The notes under the pieces were generated by a model that saw nothing but the letters and a program-made list of their open reading frames with translations, made no database searches and was not told the origin of the DNA. DNA of 40,630 nucleotides from an uncultured Flavobacteriaceae bacterium (lineage in GTDB: Bacteria > Bacteroidota > Bacteroidia > Flavobacteriales > Flavobacteriaceae), in contig CALJFB010000006.1 of assembly GCA_938073895.1 (NCBI GenBank), forward strand, positions 1 to 40,630, read 5' to 3'. This document shows positions 33,882 through 40,630 of this stretch, one piece after another. Numbering within the stretch: the stretch's first letter is position 1; each line of letters opens with the position of its first letter. The position numbers and the translations under genes are program-made.

Positions 33882-34319
33882 TGTAATGTAATTTAATTTA
33901 TTAATACTTTAATGATTACAAAGATAGTGCCATTAATTTGAAATACAATCATTCAAAACAAAATTATGTCAAATTTATCGATTTAACGTATTTATCTAAA
34001 CCCTAAACCTGTATTAATTATCGTTATATCCATAATAATTACTTAACTATTACCTGTTATAATTTTTGTAGCAGTTTATTAAACAGCGCACTTCTACTCT
34101 ACTTCTGCGTTATTTATAAATAATTTAATTTTTAGAAATCTAATAAAATTAATGTTCCAATAAAATTTAAGCTTAAAATAAGCAAAAGTTAATTTATTTT
34201 AAAAAAAAGCTATAAAACGTTTAAATTTTAGACTAAAATTAAAAAACCAAAACGTTTTTCAATAATTAAAAAGCTTTATAATCCTTATCTTTACATTTCA
34301 ATAATTTTTACTCCAACCA
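33882..34319. other. Gene-free 438-bp divergent promoter region
   Basis: Lies between cspA (minus) and the Crp-like gene (plus). It contains the cspA promoter and a TATCTTTA near-match to the -7 box at 34286-34293 for the Crp-like gene. A weak hairpin, AAAACGTTTAAATTTTAG (34214-34231), pairs in two blocks with 34233-34240 and 34249-34258. No gene is seen. Confidence 0.6.
33919..33948 (-). promoter_or_regulatory. Promoter of the CspA gene
   Basis: On the minus strand, TTG (33946-33948) - 19 bp - TATCTTTG (33919-33926) is a full match to the Bacteroidota consensus. It is the best promoter in the window, in keeping with high expression of this gene. Confidence 0.75.
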
Positions 34320-34889
34320 TTGCAACAGATTAAGAAATATTTAGAGCAATTAGCTACCATCTCAAATTCAGATTGGGAATTTTTTATGTCGAAATTACAA
34401 CGACGTATTATTTCTAAGAAAACAATCTTCCTAAAAGTTAATGACATAGAAAATCATATTTCATTTATAGAATCTGGAATAGTTAGATTATTTATTCCAA
34501 AAGAAAACCCAGAAAAGGAAATTACATTTGGATTTAGTTTTAAAGATGAATTTATTAGTGCTTACGATTCTTTTTTAACGCAAAAACCATCGGCTTACAA
34601 CTTACAAGCACTTACAGAAACAACGGTTTTAAGTATAACTTATACCGATTTACAGTTAGTTTATAAAAACACACAAATTGGAAATCTAATAGGTAGATTA
34701 ACAGCCGAACGTTTATTTTTATTAAAATCTAAACGCGAACAAAATCTATTAAACCTTACTGCAGAGGAACGTTATATAACATTATTTAAAGAACGTCCAG
34801 AATTATTACAAGTTGTTCCTCTAAAATATATTAGCTCATATATTGGTGTAACAGCACAAGCTTTAAGCAGAATTAGAAAGCGTATTTAA
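34320..34889 (+). CDS. Crp/Fnr-family transcription regulator
   Basis: A 189-aa regulator with a cyclic-nucleotide-binding-type beta barrel (about 25-115: IFLKVNDIENHISFIESGIVRLF and following, and FKDEFISAYDSFLT) and a C-terminal winged helix (about 145-189: RYITLFKERPELLQVVPLKYIS then IGVTAQALSRIRKRI). There is no Cys cluster, so it is not an Fe-S FNR. The start is TTG at 34320; the next ATG (34386) would remove the leading helix. The gene stands 68 bp before the desaturase in the same direction. It may control that gene, but the ligand is unknown. Confidence 0.85.
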   Translation: MQQIKKYLEQLATISNSDWEFFMSKLQRRIISKKTIFLKVNDIENHISFIESGIVRLFIPKENPEKEITFGFSFKDEFISAYDSFLTQKPSAYNLQALTETTVLSITYTDLQLVYKNTQIGNLIGRLTAERLFLLKSKREQNLLNLTAEERYITLFKERPELLQVVPLKYISSYIGVTAQALSRIRKRI

Positions 34890-34957
34890 GTTCTAATTTA
34901 TTGACTTAGGTTCATTGTTTTAACAGTAATAGCATTATACCTTTACAAAAAAAAGGT

Positions 34958-35698
34958 ATGATTATTATAATTTTTGTTTTAGTACTTTGGTATGGTGGTT
35001 TGTTTTTTCAATCGTTTTTTCTGCATCGTTATGCAGCACATCAAGTATTTACAATGTCTAAAACTATGGAACGAATTACATTTGTTTTAACATGGTTTTT
35101 TCAAGGATCAAGCTACTTAAGTGCTTATGGTTACGGAATTATGCACAGAATGCATCATGCGTATACAGATACCGAAAAAGATCCTCATTCGCCATCTCAC
35201 GATCCAAATATGTTTGCAATGATGTGGAAAACAAAAAACATCTATCAAGATATTAATAAAAATCGCATTGTAGTAGATCCAAAATTTACTAAAAATGTAC
35301 CACAATGGAAAAATTTCGACGTATTTGCTAGTTCTCGTTTTTCACGTTTACTATGGATAAGCTCTTACATTTTGTTTTTTGCAGTTTTTGTAACCGCTTG
35401 GTGGCAATGGTTATTATTACCAATTATATTTTTAATGGCGCCAATTCATGGTGTTATTATTAATTGGTTTGGTCATATTTATGGCTATGTAAATTTTAAA
35501 ATGAAAAACACAAGTAAAAATCTTTTCCGATTTGATTTTTTAATGATGGGCGAAGGCTATCATAATAACCATCATAAGTTTGCAAGTAGTCCTAACTTTG
35601 GGTTTAAATGGTACGAAATTGACATTACTTACTTAATTATTAAAGTTTTAGATGCTTTAGGAGTTATTAAATTAAAACCTATAGCAGTAAAGAACTAA
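34958..35698 (+). CDS. Acyl-CoA/fatty acid desaturase
   Basis: A 246-aa membrane-bound di-iron desaturase that inserts a cis double bond into fatty acyl chains. The three histidine boxes are HRYAAH (23-28), HRMHH (63-67) and YHNNHH (201-206), plus the NWFGH site (169-173). Hydrophobic segments flank these (about 1-20, 40-58, 134-165). It is shorter than many delta-9 desaturases (about 300 aa); the N-terminus starts almost at the first box, so the first helix pair is reduced. The family keeps membranes fluid at low temperature. It follows a Crp/Fnr regulator. Confidence 0.92.
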   Translation: MIIIIFVLVLWYGGLFFQSFFLHRYAAHQVFTMSKTMERITFVLTWFFQGSSYLSAYGYGIMHRMHHAYTDTEKDPHSPSHDPNMFAMMWKTKNIYQDINKNRIVVDPKFTKNVPQWKNFDVFASSRFSRLLWISSYILFFAVFVTAWWQWLLLPIIFLMAPIHGVIINWFGHIYGYVNFKMKNTSKNLFRFDFLMMGEGYHNNHHKFASSPNFGFKWYEIDITYLIIKVLDALGVIKLKPIAVKN

Positions 35699-36037
35699 TT
35701 GCATAAGTTTTTAAACAATTACCATTTACTCTTTTTACATAAAAAGCGTTTAAAATATAGTAAATAAAAAGGCTATTAATTTATTTAAAATAAATTAATA
35801 GCCTTTTTATTTAGTGCTAGTTATTTTTAGTTTGCTCTAATTCAATTCTTAATTAGTAAAAAAAAACAAGGTTACTTATGGTCTAAATATTTAAAATATA
35901 ACTTTGTAAAGTGATTTAATAAAGGTAAATATTATAAATTAAAAACTACATATCTATTTTCTATCTGTTTTTTTTAAGCGATATAACTTATTGTTGAGAT
36001 AATAGTATTAGTAAAATTACAGACTTAAGTATAAGAC
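35699..36037. other. Gene-free 339-bp region between convergent genes
   Basis: Holds the long terminator at 35766-35808. The remaining 230 bp to the proline dehydrogenase stop is AT-rich and shows no gene or repeat. Confidence 0.6.
35766..35808. terminator. Long perfect hairpin terminator
   Basis: A 20-bp perfect stem: 35766-35785 (AAAAAGGCTATTAATTTATT) pairs with 35789-35808, leaving a 3-nt loop and T-runs on both strands. It ends the desaturase transcript and could also stop the minus-strand one. Confidence 0.92.
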
Positions 36038-37216
36038 CTATTTTTGAGTTTTTCTTCGTTTTTTCTCCTTAGACAATAACATTAATTCTCTACTTGTTTG
36101 TCCTTCTACACTTGTATTTTCTTCAGCTCTACGAATTAAATAAGGCAAAACATCTCTAACAGGTCCAAAAGGCACGTATTTAGCTACATTGTAACCTAAA
36201 TCTGATAAATTATAACTAATATGATCACTCATACCGTATAATTGACCAAACCAGACTCTATTATCGTTTTTAGAAATATTCTTTTGAGCCATAAGTTCCA
36301 TTGCTAAAAGATTACTTTCTTCGTTATGCGAACCAATAAATACAGAAATATCGATTAGATGATTTAAAATATAAACCAATGCTTCATTAAAAGAATCGTC
36401 TGTTGCTTGTTTAGACTCACAAATTGGAGATTTATAACCTTTTTGTTCTGCACGTTCGCGTTCTTTTTCCATGTAAGCACCACGCACAATTTTAAAACCT
36501 AGTTTAAAACCTTCTTTATTAGCACGGTTATGAATATCTTTTAAGTAAGCTACTTTATCCCATCTGTATAATTGTAAAGTATTATAAACAATAGGTTTTT
36601 CTGTGTTATACAAACGCATCATATCTTCAACTAAATTGTCTGCAGTGTCTTGCATCCAACTTTCTTCGCCATCAATTAAGATTTCAATATCCTTTTCTTT
36701 AGCTAGCTTACAAACTTCATTAAAACGATTAACTACTCTATTCCACTCGCTTTCTTCGTCTAAAGTAAGCGTTTGATTTTCTCCTATTTTTTGAAATAAA
36801 GCAAAGCGACCAAAACCTGTAGGTTTAAAAACAACAATTGGCATAGCTTCTTTTTTGTCTGCAAAACAAATAATCTTAATTATTTTGTCTTTGGCAGAAT
36901 CAAATTGTGCTTCATCTTCTTTGCCTTCAACAGAATAATCTAAAACAGAACAGACATTTTTAGTAAACATTTTATCAATAACTGGAATACAATCTTCCTC
37001 GTTTACACCACCACAAAAATGATCAAAAACAGTAGCTCTAATTAAACCTTCTACTGGTAATTTAGCTTTTAAAGCAAAATTTGTAGCAGCAGTTCCTATA
37101 CGAACTAATGGTTGATGCGATATCATTTTAAATAAAAAATAAGCGCGTTCTAATTCTGAGTCGGTTTTTAAATTAAAAGCGACTTCTGTATTATCAAAAG
37201 AAGAATTTTGAGACAT
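36038..37216 (-). CDS. Proline dehydrogenase
   Basis: This 392-aa monofunctional FAD enzyme oxidises proline to pyrroline-5-carboxylate, feeding the respiratory chain. Family blocks are FKPTGFGRFALFQKI, IEILIDGEESWMQD, KLGFKIVRGAYMEKERERAE, SHNEESNLLAMELM, VWFGQLYGMSDHISYNL and the C-terminal YLIRRAEENTSVEGQTSREL (split here for length), which holds the substrate-binding RRxxEN. The P5C dehydrogenase partner is not in the window. It is divergent from aroB. The short 5' leader has a perfect inverted repeat next to the ATG. Confidence 0.93.
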   Translation of the reverse strand: MSQNSSFDNTEVAFNLKTDSELERAYFLFKMISHQPLVRIGTAATNFALKAKLPVEGLIRATVFDHFCGGVNEEDCIPVIDKMFTKNVCSVLDYSVEGKEDEAQFDSAKDKIIKIICFADKKEAMPIVVFKPTGFGRFALFQKIGENQTLTLDEESEWNRVVNRFNEVCKLAKEKDIEILIDGEESWMQDTADNLVEDMMRLYNTEKPIVYNTLQLYRWDKVAYLKDIHNRANKEGFKLGFKIVRGAYMEKERERAEQKGYKSPICESKQATDDSFNEALVYILNHLIDISVFIGSHNEESNLLAMELMAQKNISKNDNRVWFGQLYGMSDHISYNLSDLGYNVAKYVPFGPVRDVLPYLIRRAEENTSVEGQTSRELMLLSKEKKRRKTQK

Positions 37217-37241
37217 GTCAAATAAATTTTTGACAAATATA
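37216..37241 (-). promoter_or_regulatory. Proline dehydrogenase promoter with inverted repeat
   Basis: The minus strand reads TATATTTG at 37234-37241, an exact -7 box, giving a leader of about 10 nt. The 7-bp arms TGTCAAA (37216-37222) and TTTGACA (37229-37235) form a perfect inverted repeat touching both the start codon and the -7 box. A regulator bound here would block initiation. Confidence 0.4.
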
Positions 37242-37303
37242 AGTCACAAACTGTTTTGTTTTTTTCAAAATGTGTAATTTCGTTAAAATTTTTTCATCCT
37301 ATT

Positions 37304-38371
37304 ATGCTCCAAATTAACACTCAAGATTACTCTATAGTTTTTAATAACGAAGGTTTTATAGCTTTAAACACTCTTTTAGCAAAAAACAACTACTCAAAAA
37401 TCTTTGTAATTGTAGATAATATAACGCATGAGCACTGTTTAAACATACTGCTTCAACAACTTGAAACCGAAACAGTTATTGAAGTTATAGAAATAGAAAC
37501 AGGAGAAGAAAACAAACATATTGAAACTTGTTTAGGCGTCTGGAACGCGTTAAGCGAACTTGATGGAGATAGAAAAAGTGTTGTTCTAAATCTTGGCGGT
37601 GGCGTAGTTACAGATTTAGGTGGATTTGTAGCAAGTACATTTAGACGTGGCATAGATTACATAAATATTCCAACAAGTTTATTAGCAATGGTAGATGCAT
37701 CTGTTGGCGGAAAAAATGGTGTAGATTTAGGTCATTTAAAAAACCAAATTGGTGTAATTAATACGCCTAAATTAGTTTTAATAAACACCTTGTTTTTAGA
37801 CACTTTAAGCTCTGTTGAGTTACGTTCTGGTTTAGCTGAAATGTTAAAGCATGGATTAATAAAAGACCAAAAACACTGGCAAGAACTTACAGCATTAAAA
37901 GATCTAACTTTAAATGATTTAGACCGACTTATTTATGATTCTGTAATTATTAAAAAAACAGTTGTTGAATTAGATCCACTTGAAAAAAAAGAACGAAAGA
38001 CTTTAAATTTTGGGCATACTTTAGGTCACGCAATTGAATCTTATTTTTTAACAGAAACAAGTAAAACAAGGCTACTTCACGGAGAAGCAATAGCAATAGG
38101 CATGATTTTGGCTTGTTATATTTCTGAAAAGCAACTTGGTTTCCCAACTAACGATACAGAAAAAATAAAGCAGTATTTGATTAAAATTTACGGAAAAATT
38201 AAATTTACACACAAAGATATTGCTGCTGTAATAGCACTTTTAAAATTTGATAAGAAAAACGAACACGGAAATATTAATTTTGTACTTCTTAAAGCAATAG
38301 CTAAACCACAAATTAACTGTTTAGTGGATAACAAACTTATTTACGATGCTTTTGAGTATTACTTAAAATAA
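37304..38371 (+). CDS. aroB: 3-dehydroquinate synthase
   Basis: This 355-aa enzyme of the shikimate pathway converts DAHP to 3-dehydroquinate using NAD and zinc. The NAD-binding glycine loop is LNLGGGVVTDLGG (96-108). TSLLAMVDASVGGKNGVD follows. Zinc-ligand motifs are LAEMLKHGLI (E179), NFGHTLGHAIES (His238/242) and LLHGEA (H259). I use the ATG at 37304 and not the longer frame from 37256, because the added residues are not typical of AroB and a TAATTTCG -7-like box (37275-37282) lies inside them. Confidence 0.95.
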   Translation: MLQINTQDYSIVFNNEGFIALNTLLAKNNYSKIFVIVDNITHEHCLNILLQQLETETVIEVIEIETGEENKHIETCLGVWNALSELDGDRKSVVLNLGGGVVTDLGGFVASTFRRGIDYINIPTSLLAMVDASVGGKNGVDLGHLKNQIGVINTPKLVLINTLFLDTLSSVELRSGLAEMLKHGLIKDQKHWQELTALKDLTLNDLDRLIYDSVIIKKTVVELDPLEKKERKTLNFGHTLGHAIESYFLTETSKTRLLHGEAIAIGMILACYISEKQLGFPTNDTEKIKQYLIKIYGKIKFTHKDIAAVIALLKFDKKNEHGNINFVLLKAIAKPQINCLVDNKLIYDAFEYYLK

Positions 38372-38523
38372 GACAAAAAGTTGTAAGGTTATTTTAAATA
38401 ACATAACACTAATTACCATTAGATGATTTGTTTGTTAGACTTAATTATATTTAAGTATAATTTTCTTAATTGTTGCGTAAAATATATTTAAAAAATAAAA
38501 AAACAGTTAAATCAACTTAAAAG

Positions 38524-39042
38524 CTATAAATAACGTTCTTTTATTATGTTTACATGATGAATTTCGTGACCAGAAATAATAAACCCAATTGCTCTTACAG
38601 AAACATTATGTTTGCTTGCTACACCAGTAGCTAATAACATTTCTGGCGTAAAGCTTTTAAACAAAGTAATTGTAGCTAATTTTACAGCTTTATATTCTTC
38701 TATTAAACTCTCTATAGTTCTTGAATTAGCATTACCATAATCTACATAATCGTTTTCGTTAAAACCAGCCATAGGTGTTTTATCGCGTCTTGAGATTCTT
38801 AAAGCTCTGTAATTAAAAATACGTTCTGTATCTATTAAGTGACTTATAAGTTCTTTAATAGTCCATTTGTTTTCTTTGTAACGATATTCTAACTTATTTA
38901 ATGGAATACTCAAGAAAAAATCTAAATGCTTATTATATACAGATTCTAAGCTATTAATTATTGTTTCATCTTGTGGAACTAAACTTAAGAAGTGCTTAAA
39001 GTAGTCTAGATATTCTGATGAGTTTAACGCTTTTACGGTCAT
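38524..39042 (-). CDS. DinB-superfamily protein
   Basis: A 172-aa four-helix-bundle protein of the DinB/YfiT-like superfamily. The metal-site histidines are visible at H68 (ELISHLIDTERIFNYRAL) and H159 and H163 (GHEIHHVNII). Members include metal-dependent thiol transferases and hydrolases; the exact reaction here is unknown. It has no signal peptide. It probably has its own promoter, as a terminator separates it from the Lrp gene upstream. Confidence 0.9.
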   Translation of the reverse strand: MTVKALNSSEYLDYFKHFLSLVPQDETIINSLESVYNKHLDFFLSIPLNKLEYRYKENKWTIKELISHLIDTERIFNYRALRISRRDKTPMAGFNENDYVDYGNANSRTIESLIEEYKAVKLATITLFKSFTPEMLLATGVASKHNVSVRAIGFIISGHEIHHVNIIKERYL

Positions 39043-39064
39043 AAATTTAAAGTTTAGGTATAAA

Positions 39065-39098
39065 AAAACGCTTCAAAGTACAAAAATTGAAGCGTTTT
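39065..39098 (-). terminator. Terminator of the Lrp/AsnC gene
   Basis: AAAACGCTTCAA (39065-39076) pairs perfectly with TTGAAGCGTTTT (39087-39098). The minus-strand T-run follows, 25 bp beyond the Lrp stop. Confidence 0.88.
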
Positions 39099-39122
39099 AC
39101 TATTTTGTTGGAACAAAAAAGG

Positions 39123-39602
39123 TTATATCTTATTAAAGATTTCGTGCATTAAACGTTTTTTATCGTTTAAACTTTCTTCAAGCGAAATCATAGTTTCGGT
39201 TCTATAAACACCTTCAATATCATCTATAGAAAAAATAACATCTTTGGCGTGCTGAGTATTTTCTGCTCTTAATTTACAGAAAATATTAAATTTACCTGTT
39301 GTAATGTGGGCTACAGTTACATATGGTATAGCGTTTAAACGCTCTAAAACAAATTTGGTTTGAGACGTGTTTTGTAAAAACACACCTACATATGCAATAA
39401 ATGAATAACCAAGTTTACCATAATCTAGAGTTAAAGACGATCCTTTAATAATACCAGCATCTTCCATTTTCTTAACACGAACGTGAACAGTTCCTGCAGA
39501 TATTAAAAGTTTTTTTGCAATGTCTGTAAAAGGAACTCTTGTGTTATCTATTAACATATCAAGAATTTGATGATCGATTTCGTCTAATTTAATTTTACCC
39601 AT
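39123..39602 (-). CDS. Lrp/AsnC-family transcription regulator
   Basis: A 159-aa regulator with an N-terminal helix-turn-helix (about 5-60: IDHQILDMLIDNTRVPFTDIAK, LLISAGTVHVRVKKMEDAGI) and a RAM effector/oligomer domain (about 68-150) with VGVFLQNTSQTKFVLERLNAIPYV and HITTGKFNIFCKL. Such proteins sense amino acids and form octamers. A TAATTTCG near-match to the -7 box lies upstream. It stands alone between terminators. Confidence 0.93.
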   Translation of the reverse strand: MGKIKLDEIDHQILDMLIDNTRVPFTDIAKKLLISAGTVHVRVKKMEDAGIIKGSSLTLDYGKLGYSFIAYVGVFLQNTSQTKFVLERLNAIPYVTVAHITTGKFNIFCKLRAENTQHAKDVIFSIDDIEGVYRTETMISLEESLNDKKRLMHEIFNKI

Positions 39603-39672
39603 AATTAACTATTCTTATATATGAGACGAAATTAATACATTTTTATTAAAAATAAGACAATATTCATATGTT

Positions 39673-40630
39673 TTATTTTGGTAAAAGCGTTATTTTTTCA
39701 CTATTCAATATTACGCAAACGTTTTCGTATCCAAGTTTCAACACCCTTCCATGAGCATCTCGTACCTCAAAGCCATTAGCTTCGATCTCTTTATGTCCAA
39801 AAAAACCATCTAACTTTTCAATTCTTTCAACTTTGGGTATAAATTCGATCTTATTATCATGTAACCGCTCTTGAAATTGAATTCCAATATCCACCAACTC
39901 ATGAGTTACTTTCGCATTTCTGATAATGACGTCTAAAAAACATTTGTTATTTTCTGGAATATTAAAATACGTGTTATAATGACTACCATTAACCTCATTT
40001 GTTGAAATGTAATTCAATGACGTTAAATAAGACGTGTATATCAATTCGCGGGTTTTTTCACGCTCGTAATCATTTTTAGAATGTCCAGCTTCGAAAAGGA
40101 TGGTTGGTACATTTTCGCTTTGAAAGGTATCTCCAACACAATTTAAATTAAACGCATCATCATAAACACCTACTTGGTTTGGAATCATACGTTGCAAAGC
40201 GTCATTCATGACTCCTATAACCTCCATAGCCACCTTTCTATTTGGCGTGATCGTACATGCAGCATCTTGTGCTGGCGCTAAAAATGATACCGTTGCAGAA
40301 TTATTTGTAGTTCCAGCGCTAAAAATAGTACGCTGCCCGTGTAAATTATAACAAAAATGGGGCTTAAAGGAATCAAAAATGTTTCGCAACACGTTACTTT
40401 CAGGTTGTGTTAAATTTTGGGCATCTCGATTTAAATCTACTCCATTAGCATTTATACGCGTATAAGCTAATGCGCCATCAGGATTCAAAATTGGAATAAT
40501 ATATAGAGTGCAGGCTTCTAAAATATAATTAAGCTCAGAATGGGTGTCTAAAAACGTGTTAAAAAGATCGAACAACGCTTTGGTAGTTGTCGATTCATTT
40601 CCATGCATTTGAGACCACATTAAAATTCGT
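39673..40630 (-). CDS. M14-family zinc carboxypeptidase, N-terminus beyond window
   Basis: The C-terminal 319 residues of an M14 metallopeptidase are present. The frame remains open to the window end (RIL before MWSQMHGNE), so the start is outside. Zinc ligands are the HGNE pair near the left (H of MHGNE and its E) and the later His in YNLHGQ. ILNPDG and VDLNRDA are the typical M14 substrate-site blocks, and the general-base Glu is in TILFEAGHSKND. The C-terminal ~100 residues form an extra beta-rich domain. Codon use looks slightly less AT-rich than that of its neighbours. Confidence 0.9.
   Translation of the reverse strand, partial: RILMWSQMHGNESTTTKALFDLFNTFLDTHSELNYILEACTLYIIPILNPDGALAYTRINANGVDLNRDAQNLTQPESNVLRNIFDSFKPHFCYNLHGQRTIFSAGTTNNSATVSFLAPAQDAACTITPNRKVAMEVIGVMNDALQRMIPNQVGVYDDAFNLNCVGDTFQSENVPTILFEAGHSKNDYEREKTRELIYTSYLTSLNYISTNEVNGSHYNTYFNIPENNKCFLDVIIRNAKVTHELVDIGIQFQERLHDNKIEFIPKVERIEKLDGFFGHKEIEANGFEVRDAHGRVLKLGYENVCVILNSEKITLLPK

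Noticed and set aside
37256-37303. Longer N-terminus for aroB
   Set aside because: A promoter-like box lies inside it and AroB normally begins near the ATG at 37304.
40618-40620. ATG as the true start of the M14 peptidase
   Set aside because: The frame stays open to the window end and the conserved strand RIL-WSQMHGNE begins before it, so the gene is truncated by the window.
1-40630. CRISPR array, tRNA or rRNA genes
   Set aside because: No regularly spaced direct repeats, cloverleaf-like sequences or rRNA signatures were seen on either strand.

Overview
This 40.6-kb window is AT-rich chromosomal DNA (roughly 30% GC by eye) from a member of the Flavobacteriaceae (Bacteroidota). The evidence is the promoters, many with a TAnnTTTG -7 box, the absence of strong Shine-Dalgarno sites, and the gene set: a fused alpha/beta 2-oxoacid dehydrogenase E1, MutS2 without an Smr domain, a DUF5117/DUF4953-type metalloprotease, flavobacterial cold-shock proteins, and an aroB/proline dehydrogenase pair. 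I see no rRNA, tRNA, CRISPR array, prophage or intact transposon. Most of the window is housekeeping and accessory metabolism.

Layout. 1-760: end of a histidine operon (hisIE), preceded by a dispersed-type inverted repeat. 1013-4445 (minus): a tight five-gene operon, eIF1/SUI1-like protein > DUF1835 protein > nucleoside phosphorylase > four-helix membrane protein > signal-less periplasmic-binding-fold protein. 4689-9163: an Fe(II)/2-oxoglutarate-type oxygenase divergent from the fused E1, then a secreted hypothetical and a long cold-shock-domain protein. 9277-14303 (minus): TetR > ABC exporter > HlyD > TolC, a compact tripartite export operon. Its ABC ATPase has lost nearly every catalytic motif, and a 17-bp perfect palindrome sits in the tetR promoter. 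14401-19861 (minus): YbdG-type MscS channel, RluE-like pseudouridine synthase, MutS2, a TonB-C-like lipoprotein and a DUF202 protein. 19991-24862: uracil-DNA glycosylase, a DUF1853 protein, two SF2 helicases and an HPF-like ribosome factor. 25356-31743: zinc alcohol dehydrogenase, EamA transporter, secreted metalloprotease, FAD oxidoreductase, DUF2237 protein. 31744-32271: a gene-free stretch with a ~185-bp nested palindrome bounded by TA, possibly a MITE. 32272-35698: two thiamine-phosphate-synthase paralogues, CspA, a Crp/Fnr regulator and a fatty acid desaturase. 36038-40630: proline dehydrogenase, divergent aroB, DinB-fold protein, Lrp/AsnC regulator, and an M14 carboxypeptidase cut by the window edge.

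How the genes fit together. There is no single large system. Local units are the tetR-controlled exporter, the SUI1/DUF1835/phosphorylase operon, a cold- or membrane-adaptation group (CspA, Crp/Fnr regulator, desaturase), and the divergent proline dehydrogenase/aroB pair. The two points I consider most worth following are the degenerate ATPase in an otherwise complete tripartite exporter, and the TA-flanked palindrome upstream of the thiE-like pair.
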